From contig NZ_JAUFQJ010000024.1 of assembly GCF_030409685.1 (NCBI RefSeq), forward strand, positions 310,001-374,000: 64,000 nt of DNA, given 5' to 3'. This stretch comes from Ferruginibacter paludis (GTDB lineage Bacteria > Bacteroidota > Bacteroidia > Chitinophagales > Chitinophagaceae). The position numbers and the translations under genes are program-made. Below the pieces are notes generated by a model. It did no database searches. It had not been told where the DNA came from and saw only the letters and a program-made list of their open reading frames with translations. Shown here in pieces: positions 48,683-57,878 of this stretch (positions are counted from its first letter, which is position 1; each line of letters starts with the position of its first letter).

Positions 48683-50980
48683 ATGAAAAAAATCAGCGTT
48701 CTTTCCCTTTGCCTTTTATCTGTCTACTGGACGTCGTTTGCGCAGCAACAGACTAAGCACAAGCAGGCAGTCGATTATGTAAACCCTTTAATAGGTACGC
48801 CCTACGCCGGTTTTAAGAAAGGGCTGGATGGCGGTGGCACAGTGCCTGCCGTCGGTACACCTTACGCCATGACGAATTTCCTGGCACAAACCGCCGAGCC
48901 AAAAATGGGTCTCAATGCCTATGTGTATGAAGAAAAAAACATCATGGGTTTCCTGGCTTCTCATCAGCCAACGGTGTGGATGGGCGATTATGGTTACGTT
49001 TCTGTAATGCCTCAACTTGGTGAGTTAAAATTATTACCCAAAGAAAGGGCCCTGGCATTTGAACACAGTGATGAAGTATCGCACCCCTTTTATTATTCGG
49101 TGTTGCTGAATGCAGGCAACAATCAAAAAATAAAAGGAGAAATTGCCGCTGCTTCAAGGGCCGCTATTTTTCAATTTACTTTCCCTGCATCAGAGCAAGC
49201 CCGTTTTATCATTCAGGGCATTGATTTAAATCCGGAACTGGCAGATCCTTCCAACGATTATGGCCCAAGGATGAAATCGATCAAAGGCTATGTAAAAATT
49301 GATACCGTTAAAAATGAAATCACCGGCTATAATCCCGACCGGATGTCAGCACAGATCGGGCCTGATATGCCAAACTTTAAAGGTTACTTTGTTATTCAGT
49401 GTAATAAAAAAATTGCGTCATTTGGCACCTGGGATAATGCTACTGTGAGTCCATCTTCGCTTGAACAACTGGGCACAAGAATGGGTGCTTATATTAATTT
49501 CAAAACCAAAGCGAACGAAAAAATTGAATTGCGCATTGGCACTTCTTTTATAAGCCTGGAGCAGGCAAGAGTCAATATGGCCAAAGAAATTGCGGGCCGC
49601 AGTTTTGCGCAACTGGTTACAGCAACCCGCAACACCTGGCAAAAAAACCTGGAGTGCATGCAGCCGGAAGGCATTTCGGAAGACCAGAAATCGATTTTCT
49701 ATACCGCACTTTTTCATACCATGCAATTCCCGAGGGAGATGTCGGAATATGGAAAATATTACAGCGGTTTTGATGATCAAATTCACACAGGAAGTTCGTA
49801 CACCGATTACTCTTTATGGGATACGTATCGTGCCCTGCATCCTTTATTAATCTTTTCTCAGCCGGACCGTGTCAACGGAATGATCACCGCCATGTTACAG
49901 ATGTATAGAGAAGGTGGCCGTTTACCAATGTGGCCCAATCCTGCTGAAACAAATATCATGATCAGTACACATGCCGATGCTGTGATTGCGGATGCGTATG
50001 TAAAAGGAGTGCGTGGTTATGATACCAAACTCGCGTACGAGGCCTTGCTGAAAGATGCCATGGTACCGCCAGACAATGATACCAGCCTAGCCTATGGCGA
50101 CCGTGACCTGTGGACGGGCTATGAAGCAAGGGCCGGTCTTACTGCTTTCAACAGCATTGGATATGTACCTTTCGGAAAAACAGCCGAGTCTGTTTCCCGT
50201 ACCATTGAATATTCATCGGATAATTATTCCGTGGCGCAGATGGCTAAAGCGATGGGCAAGGCAAGCGATTACAACAAAATTTTAGCGTGGAGTAAAAACT
50301 ATAAAAACCTGTACGATTCAACAACCGGTTTCCTGATCCCCAAATTAGCGGACGGTACATTTGTACTATTCAATCCAAAAAATAAACTGGGCAGGCAGGA
50401 CGGTTTTACAGAAGGCGATCAATGGACCTATTTGTTTGGTGCTATGCAGGATATTCCGGGTATGATTGATATGATGGGTGGCAGGGAAAAATTCATTGCC
50501 AAACTGGATGAAAATTTTAACGGTAACCATTACCGGCATGACAATGAACCGGGCCACCACTACAGTTACCTGTATGATTATTGTGGTGAACCCTGGAAAA
50601 CGCAGGAACTGATAAGAAAGCACACCACAGAAAATTACCGCAACGAACCGCTCGGCATCAATGGCAACGAGGATTGCGGGCAAATGGCCGCCTGGTATAT
50701 TTTTGGGGTGATGGGCTTTTACCCGGTAACACCTGCCTCAGGCATTTATGCCATGGGCGCACCGCAGTTTCCAAAATTAGTGTTGAAATATAAAGCCAGC
50801 AATCAGCCAAAAAAATTTACCGTTATTGCCAACAAACTCTCTGCTGAAAACAAATACATTCAAAGTGTACAATTGGATGGCAAATCATTAGATCATCCTT
50901 TCATTACGCATACCAGTATTATCAACGGCCACCAACTGGTTTTTGAAATGGGGCCTCAGCCGAATAAAAACTGGAAGTAG
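48683..50980 (+). CDS. GH92 family alpha-mannosidase
   Basis: The 765-residue enzyme has a signal peptide (VLSLCLLSVYWTSFAQ) and the GH92 opening VDYVNPLIGTPYAGFKKGLD. Conserved blocks follow: GTVPAVGTPYAMTNFLAQT, GFLASHQPTVWMGDYGYVSV, YSLWDTYRALHPLLIFSQPD, GRLPMWPNPAETNIMISTHA, NEPGHHYSYLYDYCGEPWKT (which holds a catalytic acid region) and GNEDCGQMAAWYIFGVMGFY (general base area). GH92 enzymes are calcium-dependent exo-mannosidases acting on N-glycans or fungal mannans in the periplasm. It is not next to a SusC/SusD pair. The gene is bracketed by the two direct repeats and ends in a terminator that is part of the right copy. Confidence 0.93.
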   Translation: MKKISVLSLCLLSVYWTSFAQQQTKHKQAVDYVNPLIGTPYAGFKKGLDGGGTVPAVGTPYAMTNFLAQTAEPKMGLNAYVYEEKNIMGFLASHQPTVWMGDYGYVSVMPQLGELKLLPKERALAFEHSDEVSHPFYYSVLLNAGNNQKIKGEIAAASRAAIFQFTFPASEQARFIIQGIDLNPELADPSNDYGPRMKSIKGYVKIDTVKNEITGYNPDRMSAQIGPDMPNFKGYFVIQCNKKIASFGTWDNATVSPSSLEQLGTRMGAYINFKTKANEKIELRIGTSFISLEQARVNMAKEIAGRSFAQLVTATRNTWQKNLECMQPEGISEDQKSIFYTALFHTMQFPREMSEYGKYYSGFDDQIHTGSSYTDYSLWDTYRALHPLLIFSQPDRVNGMITAMLQMYREGGRLPMWPNPAETNIMISTHADAVIADAYVKGVRGYDTKLAYEALLKDAMVPPDNDTSLAYGDRDLWTGYEARAGLTAFNSIGYVPFGKTAESVSRTIEYSSDNYSVAQMAKAMGKASDYNKILAWSKNYKNLYDSTTGFLIPKLADGTFVLFNPKNKLGRQDGFTEGDQWTYLFGAMQDIPGMIDMMGGREKFIAKLDENFNGNHYRHDNEPGHHYSYLYDYCGEPWKTQELIRKHTTENYRNEPLGINGNEDCGQMAAWYIFGVMGFYPVTPASGIYAMGAPQFPKLVLKYKASNQPKKFTVIANKLSAENKYIQSVQLDGKSLDHPFITHTSIINGHQLVFEMGPQPNKNWK

Positions 50981-51078
50981 AAACTTTTAATAGGCAGTCA
51001 CCTAAAACAGCAGGCATTATCATTATCAGGTAAACCACGATGTTTAAAAAGACGAAGGAGGCATAAAGCCCGCGCATA

Positions 51079-51500
51079 AAAAAATGCCCCGTTTAAAGGG
51101 GCATTTTAAATATATTCAAGTTGGCTTTTGATCCGTTTTGATGGCAGCATTGGTTACAATGCGTTTTTCAAGGCGGGACAGTGGTCTTTTTTTAGTAGGA
51201 TATTAAATACTCGTTGGTCTCTTTTAGTTAATCGGATGTTGGTCTTTAATCAGGGTATCGGATATTCGTTTGTTGGTTTTTTAGGATCTGGCTTTTTCTT
51301 TAAAATAGTTGGATGTTGATTGGTTGTTCGGATTGGTTTGTTTCGTTAGGATATTCAATTTAAAACTGGTGTTGAAAGTTGGTACGTTGCCCGCTTTCTG
51401 ATGTAAAAGTGCACCAAATAATGTCAGCCTTTTTTATTTTTCGTTTAACAGAGTTGTTGTTTCGACGAATGGATAAGAATGTTCGTTTTGGTAAGACGTT
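51079..51500 (+). repeat. Non-coding direct repeat, right copy (downstream of GH92)
   Basis: It starts with a hairpin AAAATGCCCC / GGGGCATTTT (51081-51107), which also works as the GH92 terminator. It continues with the same order of words as the left copy: ATATTCAAGTTGG, TTTTCAAGGCGGGACA, TTTTTTTAGTAGGATATTAAA, then a 40-bp identical island (51225-51264) and a 39-bp one (51370-51408). Both copies point the same way, 3.03 kb apart. Similarity fades near 51500. No protein is supported; a 63-codon frame inside it lacks ATG and ribosome site. Confidence 0.85.
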
Positions 51501-51550
51501 ATATTTGAAAGGCAGATATCGAAAAGGGCTGGCCGGCGTTTGTGACAAAC

Positions 51551-51581
51551 AAAAACCCTCACCAAAATAGACTGATGAGGG
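51551..51581 (-). terminator. Terminator of tRNA-Arg
   Basis: On the minus strand CCCTCA pairs with TGAGGG and is followed by TTTTTG, 16 bp past the end of the tRNA. Confidence 0.7.
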
Positions 51582-51596
51582 CTGATGTAAATTTTG

Positions 51597-51668
51597 TGGC
51601 CTCGCCGGGAATCGAACCTGGATCTGGGGCTTCGGAGGCCCTTATACTATCCATTGTACTACGAGGCC
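51597..51668 (-). tRNA. tRNA-Arg(CCG)
   Basis: The 72-nt minus-strand gene folds with a 7-bp acceptor (GGCCTCG / CGAGGCC), D-arm GTAC-AATGGATA-GTAT, anticodon loop CTCCGAA (anticodon CCG, arginine) and T-loop TTCGATT. The CCA end is not encoded. Two mismatches are visible, both A opposite C: at the first pair of the anticodon stem (AGGGC / GCCCC) and in the middle of the T-stem (CCAGG / CCCGG). The usual form would have T at both places. Confidence 0.9.
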
Positions 51669-51671
51669 ATA

Positions 51672-52262
51672 TCACTTTCCGAAATGGCTGAAATTGCTAC
51701 CGAATATTTTTACCGCTATGGCCAGCAATATTACGCCGAAAAATTTTCTTATTACCACCATGCCGTTAGGACCCATCACTTTTTCTATCCATTTCAGCGA
51801 TTTTAAAACGATATAGATAATGATGCAGTTGATAAGAATGCCTAAAAAAATATTGATGTCTCCATAATTAGCCTTTAAACTCATGATGGTGGTAAGTGTG
51901 CCGGAGCCTGCTATCAGTGGAAATGCGATCGGTACTACACTGCCGCTCTTCGCATTGCCGTCTGATTTAAAGAACTCGTGGCCCAATACCATTTCCAGCC
52001 CGATAATAAATATGACGATACTTCCTGCTACGGCAAAAGACTGCACATCCAGTCCCAATAAATTTAAGAACTGCTTTCCTAAAAAAAGAAAAAGAATCAT
52101 CAGTGCGCCCGATGCCAGCGTGGCCTGGGTAGACCTGATTTCACCCCCCATCTTCACTCTCAGCGAAGCCAATACCGGAATATTGCCCACCATATCAATT
52201 ACCGCAAAAAGGGTAAATGCTACGGTTACAATTTCCTTAATCGCTATTTCGCCAAAATCCAT
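51672..52262 (-). CDS. MarC family membrane protein
   Basis: The 196-residue protein has six hydrophobic segments and the MarC/UPF0056 pattern: AVIDMVGNIPVLASLRVKMG at the start, SGALMILFLFLGKQFLNLLG, VAGSIVIFIIGLEMVLGHEF and VPIAFPLIAGSGTLTTIMSL. The family was once tied to multiple antibiotic resistance, but this link was withdrawn and transport function is unknown. It lies 3 bp upstream of tRNA-Arg on the same strand, and both may be read from the MarC promoter. Length matches the family. Confidence 0.9.
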   Translation of the reverse strand: MDFGEIAIKEIVTVAFTLFAVIDMVGNIPVLASLRVKMGGEIRSTQATLASGALMILFLFLGKQFLNLLGLDVQSFAVAGSIVIFIIGLEMVLGHEFFKSDGNAKSGSVVPIAFPLIAGSGTLTTIMSLKANYGDINIFLGILINCIIIYIVLKSLKWIEKVMGPNGMVVIRKFFGVILLAIAVKIFGSNFSHFGK

Positions 52263-52278
52263 TTATTAAAAATTTTTG

Positions 52279-52306
52279 CAAATATACATTTTCAACCGCT
52301 GGCAAA
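52279..52306 (-). promoter_or_regulatory. Promoter of marC
   Basis: TATATTTG on the minus strand (52286-52279) with TTTG (52306-52303) upstream. The start of transcription would be about 10 bp before the start codon. Confidence 0.5.
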
Positions 52307-52361
52307 GTACCGTCGTTATTTTAAGTGCATGTTAAATGGTTGCATTGTGCAGGGTTGAAGC

Positions 52362-54626
52362 TTACAAATTGAATTTTAATTTAATGCCACCGTAATAATT
52401 TTCGGGAGCAGATGGATTGAAATACCGGTTGCCTGCTGCATTTAAATCGTTGCCCAAACTGTAGGGTGTATTAAAAGAACGATCAAAGGAAAAGTACAGT
52501 TCCCCATTCAGTGATTTACATAATTTCTTTTTATATCCAACACGACCCATCAGCAAATTATACTGCGAAGCAAAAAATGTATTGGCATCATTGAGCGGTA
52601 ATATATCGGTATAACTGTAAGTAATATTGGCATACAGGCCCGGCCTTGTGGCAATATCAGCACCCGCTAAAAATACATTCGGTGGCGTGCCGGTTAATTT
52701 GTTACCACTGTAATCATTCACCCCTTGCTGGTAGGTATTAAACCGTGCGTGAATGTTGGTATAGTTGCTCCAGATTTTTAGCTGGTTTATAAAGCCGGCG
52801 GCATTGCGGACAGGATAATAATTGATAGTGGCTTCCAGGCCGCTTTGTTTGGTTTTGCCGGTGTTTACAAAGTAATCCGCACCGCTTGCATCACGTCTTG
52901 TTACAATGGTATTACTGAGGTAAAAGCTATAATAGGCAGCATCAACAAACAATTTATTCTTTACAGGTTCACTTCTGAAACCCAGTTCGTAATTCACTGC
53001 TTTTTCTGCATCAAGCGTTGCATTAAAAATGCCGGCGGATGGTACAATCTCATCAATTGTGGGCGGAGAATACCCTTTACTAACGGTGGCGTATACACTA
53101 AAACAGTTAGCCATCTTTTTCAATAAAGAAACGCGGGGCACAACAATGGGATCAAATGTTTTATTGATAGTTTTTACCGGCCGGTTATTAAGCCTGGTAA
53201 AACCGTAATTGTAATTGTTATAACTGATCCCTGCATTTAATATAAAATCGTTAGCGAGACTGATGTCTGCCTGTAAAAAAATATTGTATTGTGTAGCGCC
53301 AATTTCATCATCAAACTGCAGTGTATCCGGCACGCCCAGTTTATTGCCGAATGTTCTGGTACTGGTAAATCCATACTGGTATTCACCACCCACATTCATT
53401 GTAAAATTATCATGGTGATATTGGGTAATACTTCTGCCGCCAATACCCTGCTCCGTCTTGCGCTGAAAATTTAAAATACTCGGATTGCTAAAGCGGGTAT
53501 TTGAAGTATACACATTTGTTGTATTGGTCCATTCATCATTAAAATGGTAAGTATGACCAAAGCCTGCGTAAAATGTTTTAACATACAGGGCGGCCTGCTG
53601 GTCTGCTGCACTTTTAAATGGGCCGCCTGCAGGCCTTGCCTGGCGTGGATTAGCAGCCAGTTGCGTCACAGTCAACCCGCCCGGTGTTTGATAATATAAG
53701 TCGCTGTAAAAAATATTGGTTTGTATGCTTTGCTTTTTATTGATATCAAATAAAGCAGTATAATTGGCTACATCACGGCGCATATTGGTGTGATTGCGCC
53801 AGCCATCACTTTGCTGATGCGCATAGCTAAAACCAACATTGGAATGATCATCACTTTTTTTGTAGGCTACATTTGTTTCAAACATTCCCCAGCTTCCGGC
53901 GAGTGAATTAATGGCCATGCTGTGTTCATCTTTATCCGCAGTGCGGCTGTTTAACAACACCACACCGCCGGTACCCGCTCCATACAGACTTCCTCCCGGC
54001 CCTTTTATAATTTCAATCTTACCTACGTTTTCAAAACCAAGCTGGTTAAGATAGGTATTACCATTGGCATCGGTAAAAGGCATACCATTCCAGTACACTT
54101 TTACATTACGTACACCAAAAGGCGAGCGTAATAAATTGCCGCGGATAGATAAGCGGTAACTACCCGGACTACGTTCATCCATCTTAACACCGGGCACAGT
54201 ATTTACAGCTTGCAGAATAGATGTATTGCTATAGCGTTCCAAATCAGTAGTTCCCAACACGCTTACTGTTACTGGAATATTCTTTAATGTAGTATTACTT
54301 TCAAAAGCTTTTACTATGGCAGATGATAAGGTGATGCCCGCAGGATTTAACAACAAATTGATTGGTTGGGCTGCTGCATATTTACCCACGGCAGACATGT
54401 AACCTATATGAGAAAAATGAATACTGATTTTATCACTGCTATCGTTAAACTGAAACGCACCGCTACTATCTGTTTGAGTAATGGATTTACCGGAAATTGA
54501 AATGGTTACGCCAGCCAGCGGCAGGTTATTTTCCGCGCTGCGGACAATGCCTTTAAAATTATACTGGGCCATTACACGGCAGCAAAAACAATTCAGCAAA
54601 AAAATAATTACAATGGTATACCGCAT
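52362..54626 (-). CDS. TonB-dependent receptor with carboxypeptidase-like domain
   Basis: The 754-residue outer-membrane protein has a signal peptide (TIVIIFLLNCFCCRVMAQ) and a carboxypeptidase regulatory-like domain (YNFKGIVRSAENNLPLAGVT). It then has a plug (VSVLGTTDLERYSNTSILQA; GVKMDERSPGSYRLSIRGNL; IEIIKGPGGSLYGAGTGGVV) and a 22-strand barrel ending in an aromatic-rich closing strand (NYYGGIKLKFNL). It is the FecA/BtuB single-receptor type without a SusD partner, so a siderophore, haem or other small chelate is more likely than a glycan. No Fur-like site or other regulatory signal is recognised. Confidence 0.88.
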   Translation of the reverse strand: MRYTIVIIFLLNCFCCRVMAQYNFKGIVRSAENNLPLAGVTISISGKSITQTDSSGAFQFNDSSDKISIHFSHIGYMSAVGKYAAAQPINLLLNPAGITLSSAIVKAFESNTTLKNIPVTVSVLGTTDLERYSNTSILQAVNTVPGVKMDERSPGSYRLSIRGNLLRSPFGVRNVKVYWNGMPFTDANGNTYLNQLGFENVGKIEIIKGPGGSLYGAGTGGVVLLNSRTADKDEHSMAINSLAGSWGMFETNVAYKKSDDHSNVGFSYAHQQSDGWRNHTNMRRDVANYTALFDINKKQSIQTNIFYSDLYYQTPGGLTVTQLAANPRQARPAGGPFKSAADQQAALYVKTFYAGFGHTYHFNDEWTNTTNVYTSNTRFSNPSILNFQRKTEQGIGGRSITQYHHDNFTMNVGGEYQYGFTSTRTFGNKLGVPDTLQFDDEIGATQYNIFLQADISLANDFILNAGISYNNYNYGFTRLNNRPVKTINKTFDPIVVPRVSLLKKMANCFSVYATVSKGYSPPTIDEIVPSAGIFNATLDAEKAVNYELGFRSEPVKNKLFVDAAYYSFYLSNTIVTRRDASGADYFVNTGKTKQSGLEATINYYPVRNAAGFINQLKIWSNYTNIHARFNTYQQGVNDYSGNKLTGTPPNVFLAGADIATRPGLYANITYSYTDILPLNDANTFFASQYNLLMGRVGYKKKLCKSLNGELYFSFDRSFNTPYSLGNDLNAAGNRYFNPSAPENYYGGIKLKFNL

Positions 54627-54784
54627 AACAGATTGATAAATGAAATTGCAAGTAACGTCATTTAAATCTCTTTTGCCGGATAATTTTGTTTGCTAAAAAT
54701 ATCGTTCAGAGCACTAGCAATCAGCGATACCTAATTTGATAACCGGTGGGCAGATTTTTTAATGGAGCAAGTAAAGCTACCATT

Positions 54785-55282
54785 TCAGGCAGCAATTTCC
54801 TGTTCGTAAGCAATATAATTTACCAGTTGTTTGCGAATGTTAACAACAGGTTTTATAATGATTTTACAGAGGTAAAGTTTCCCATCTTTGCGATAGTTTT
54901 CCAGCACTGTTTCGGAAACCTTATTATTGGTTAATTGTTGCTTTATGGTCTGTGTATTTTTTTTATTGGTGGTAGGTCCCTGCAAAAATTTGGGATTTCG
55001 CCCATATGCTTCTTCAGCTGAATAGCCCGTCATCTCTTCAAACCCCGGGCCTGTGAAAGCAATTTGTTGTGCTGGATCAGTAATGACAATTACAAACTGC
55101 CGGATGCTTTTAAGGGCTTCATTTAACTGCTCTTTGCTCCACAAATTTACCTTCGCGATCTGCTTCATTTGCTGTACAGATTGCTGGTACTTTTCAGCAT
55201 CCTTCATCAGGGTATTATAAGTGCCGCAAAAAACATCCCAGCTTAACAGGGGCGCCTTCATATCAAAATCCAGATCTTGCAT
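54785..55282 (-). CDS. PAS domain protein, LOV-like without the photoactive cysteine
   Basis: The 165-residue cytoplasmic protein has a helical N-terminus (about 1-55) and one PAS domain: IVITDPAQQIAFTGPGFEEM, then TGYSAEEAYGRNPKFLQGP and TVLENYRKDGKLYLCKIIIK. The segment GRNPKFLQG (94-102) is that of LOV photoreceptors, normally GRNCRFLQG, where the cysteine forms the flavin adduct. Here it is proline (Pro97), so the standard adduct chemistry is impossible. FMN binding may remain, giving a redox or flavin-radical sensor. No output domain is attached. It lies alone between two TonB receptor genes on the same strand. Confidence 0.85.
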   Translation of the reverse strand: MQDLDFDMKAPLLSWDVFCGTYNTLMKDAEKYQQSVQQMKQIAKVNLWSKEQLNEALKSIRQFVIVITDPAQQIAFTGPGFEEMTGYSAEEAYGRNPKFLQGPTTNKKNTQTIKQQLTNNKVSETVLENYRKDGKLYLCKIIIKPVVNIRKQLVNYIAYEQEIAA

Positions 55283-55436
55283 AAAATATTTTTTAAAACC
55301 AATTTTTTAAAAGGACAATTCGTATCAGAGGACAATGTTCCTGCTATTAAAACCTGATAACAACAGTACCCGCCAAATTGTTGAGAGGTAATTTAATTTT
55401 ATTTCAACGCTGAAATATCCTTAACAGGAAGAAAAT

Positions 55437-55472
55437 AATAAATGGCGGTTGATGGACCGCCATTTATTGACT
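55437..55472 (-). terminator. Terminator of btuB-like gene
   Basis: A perfect 12-bp stem (AATAAATGGCGG / CCGCCATTTATT) with an 8-nt loop lies 23 bp past the stop codon, followed by ATTTTC on the minus strand. Confidence 0.8.
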
Positions 55473-55490
55473 GCCTGCTAATCCTTTACA

Positions 55491-57422
55491 TTAAAAAGAA
55501 ATACTTACACCTGCCATCCAGTTAAATCCACGGCTGTTATAACCCACAATATCCTCGTAATGCTGGTTGGTGATATTCCGGATGTCTGCAAACGCGTTTA
55601 CCTGTTTGGTAATATGGTAGCCGGCGTAAAAATCGACCGTATAATAATGTGGCATCCTTGCCGGTCCAGCATCGTATTGCCCCTTTAACCTGCTGCCAAC
55701 AAAACGAAAAGAAGGCGATAAGGTCAGTTGCGAAACAGGTTGTAAACTAAACGTACTGTTAAACGTAAAATTCGGACGACGGTAAAAATTTTTCACCTTT
55801 TCACTCCCTGTATTTCCTTTTCCATCTACATAAGTAATGTTATTTATCCAGTTGCCTTTTTTGCAAACCGCCATATTACTTTCCAGCTCAAAGCCATAAT
55901 CGTTTTGTTTATCCCTGTTGATGTATTGACTGGCATAGGTTACGGGGTCTGAATAAAAAATAATCAACTGGCGGATATCCCTTTTAAATGCTACCAACCG
56001 CAATGAATTTTTTTTGTCGTTGCCGAAGAATTGCACTCCCGCTTCGTAGTTGATACTTTTTTCCGGTTGCAAATCCCTGTTGCCGTATTCACTGTACAAC
56101 TGGTAAAGGGATGGTACTTTGTAAGCAGATGAAATATTAATAAATGCCCGTGTATTTTCATCAATATTATAAGATGGATTAAATGAAAAAGTAGCATTGC
56201 TGCCATAAATATTATGGTGATTGTAACGTACGCCACCTTCTACGTTAAAGCCATTTAAGTTCAACAACATTAAGGAAGCATATAGTGCATAGTTATTTGT
56301 TTTAGCGCTGTCTTTTCCAAGGGCCGAGGAATACGCATAATCAAAATCCCTGCTGTAGCCATTGTTATGCTGGCTGGTATTTTGTGCGTTGCGCTGAACA
56401 CCTGCTACCAGTGATAATTTATTGCTGAGTGATACATTTCCAAACAGTTCGGACACATAAGAGGTACCCTTAAAATCTGCACGGTAAAAATCACCATTGT
56501 CAGTAGCAGCAGTGGTATCATTTGACAAAGTACGGTGAGTATTGATAAGCGTATTGCTGAAATGAAAAGACGCATTCCTTAATTTGTAAACAAGCGTAAG
56601 TGAGTTGATAAAACTTGTATTCACACCGGTATAATCCTTATCATCTTTAAAAGCGCCGCCATCCAGGTCAGTGTTATACTTGCCGTAATTCGTCATACCA
56701 GTAACGGACAATTTTGGTGAAAAAACATAGCCGAGATTTGCCTGTACGTTGTTTTGTTTAAATCCATCTTTATCAAACGAATTACCACCGGTACTGTCAT
56801 AAGCAGATGAGAAGCCCTTGCTGTTGGTATGATTGTAATTAACGTTATAAGTAAACTTGTCGATCCTGCCGTTGATGCCGGCGCCGGCTTTAAAAGTATG
56901 GTAACTGCCGTAAGCAATATTGGCTGATGGGGCAAGTTTTTTTGTACCCCCTTTTTTGGTAATGATATTGATGACACCTGCCACAGCATCGCTGCCCCAA
57001 AGTGTGCTTTGTGCACCTTTTAAAATTTCAATTTTTTCAATCTGCGCAGGGTTGATGTTATTCAGATCAAACGAATTATTGATGAGCGAGGGATCATTTA
57101 CCGGAATTCCATCCAGCAAAATAAGTGTGTTACCGGATGCAGCTCCACGCATATACATTTCCTGGTTGGTGCCCAATATATTGTTGGCACCATTCACGTA
57201 CACACCAGCCTGGTAATTCAGTATTTCCGTGAGGGTTTTGTCTGCATTGCGCTGCAGTGTGGCCTGGTCAATTACGGTTATCACTTTGCCTGTTTGTGAT
57301 TGCTTGATGGGAGTTTTGGTAGCGGTTACCACTACTTCATCCAAAGTTTGTTTTGTACTGTCCTGTGCGTACAACTGACTACTGATAATTACAGCAGTCA
57401 CCAATAAAAATTTTCTTTTCAT
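55491..57422 (-). CDS. btuB: TonB-dependent vitamin B12 (cobalamin) receptor, BtuB-like
   Basis: The 643-residue outer-membrane receptor has a signal peptide (KFLLVTAVIISSQLYAQ), a TonB box region (TLDEVVVTATKTPIKQSQTG) and a plug domain. The plug shows TLTEILNYQAGVYVNGANNI, EMYMRGAASGNTLILLDGIP and IEILKGAQSTLWGSDAVAGV. Then comes a 22-strand barrel ending in GFNWMAGVSISF. The length is that of BtuB and shorter than typical siderophore receptors. A cobalamin riboswitch in the 5' leader decides the substrate as a corrinoid. No BtuCDF or salvage genes are nearby. Terminated by a strong hairpin. Confidence 0.92.
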   Translation of the reverse strand: MKRKFLLVTAVIISSQLYAQDSTKQTLDEVVVTATKTPIKQSQTGKVITVIDQATLQRNADKTLTEILNYQAGVYVNGANNILGTNQEMYMRGAASGNTLILLDGIPVNDPSLINNSFDLNNINPAQIEKIEILKGAQSTLWGSDAVAGVINIITKKGGTKKLAPSANIAYGSYHTFKAGAGINGRIDKFTYNVNYNHTNSKGFSSAYDSTGGNSFDKDGFKQNNVQANLGYVFSPKLSVTGMTNYGKYNTDLDGGAFKDDKDYTGVNTSFINSLTLVYKLRNASFHFSNTLINTHRTLSNDTTAATDNGDFYRADFKGTSYVSELFGNVSLSNKLSLVAGVQRNAQNTSQHNNGYSRDFDYAYSSALGKDSAKTNNYALYASLMLLNLNGFNVEGGVRYNHHNIYGSNATFSFNPSYNIDENTRAFINISSAYKVPSLYQLYSEYGNRDLQPEKSINYEAGVQFFGNDKKNSLRLVAFKRDIRQLIIFYSDPVTYASQYINRDKQNDYGFELESNMAVCKKGNWINNITYVDGKGNTGSEKVKNFYRRPNFTFNSTFSLQPVSQLTLSPSFRFVGSRLKGQYDAGPARMPHYYTVDFYAGYHITKQVNAFADIRNITNQHYEDIVGYNSRGFNWMAGVSISF

Positions 57423-57560
57423 TTTTTTGAAAAATTTTTTTGTGACTGCTTCCGGAAAATTACAATGCTGGTACTATAATACGTAACATTGTGTAGAAAT
57501 ATAAATGCCTTACAGCGCTTACACTCCATGCCTTTCGCCCGAAAGCCGTGAATGAATAAA

Positions 57561-57768
57561 TACGATACCTGGCAGGTCTTCTGGCTTGAAGCATTATTGA
57601 AACCTTCCCATTCCGCATTGGTTGGAACAGTGGTGAAACTTCAACAATTTTACTCTTCCAAAGCCTCCCCTTTAGGAAGGTTGGATGGGCTTCTTACAGC
57701 TACGGGGATAGCGCCGGAATTACACCGGCTTCCCTTTTAATTCTCTGCATTGAAGCAGAGAAACCAAA
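57561..57768 (-). ncRNA. Cobalamin riboswitch
   Basis: Read on the minus strand, the leader of the BtuB-like gene carries the B12 box (AGCCGGTGTAATTCCGGC, then GCTATCCCCGTAGCTGTAA) near its 5' end. GCCAGAAGACCTGCC follows at its 3' end (about 57571-57585), with a structured middle section between. An extra hairpin (TTCTCTGC / GCAGAGAA) leads the element. Binding of adenosyl- or methylcobalamin would shut off the receptor. The distance of 139 nt to the start codon leaves room for the expression platform. Confidence 0.92.
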
Positions 57769-57775
57769 TTCGTTG

Positions 57776-57808
57776 CAAATGTAGGTACATTGATTTTTAC
57801 TATCCAAA
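57776..57808 (-). promoter_or_regulatory. Promoter of the riboswitch-btuB transcript
   Basis: TACATTTG (57783-57776) and TTTG (57808-57805) on the minus strand with a 21-bp spacer match the Bacteroidota promoter, and place the transcription start right before the riboswitch. Confidence 0.65.
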
Positions 57809-57878
57809 TAAAACGCAGGTTCTTATGAAAAGAATGAATTCATTTCTCATTTTCTTTCATCATCAGTCACAAAAAATA

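Noticed and set aside
48048..51500. The GH92 direct repeats as a CRISPR array, IS element or DGR template/variable repeat pair
   Set aside because: No regular short repeat-spacer pattern, no transposase or reverse transcriptase, and differences are not concentrated at adenines.
51379..51570. Short open frame in the right-hand direct repeat
   Set aside because: No start signal, not kept in the left-hand copy, and biased composition.
52362..54626. TonB receptor at 52.4 kb as SusC of a polysaccharide utilisation locus with GH92
   Set aside because: No SusD partner, length and plug are of the FecA/BtuB type, and it lies on the other strand behind tRNA and marC.
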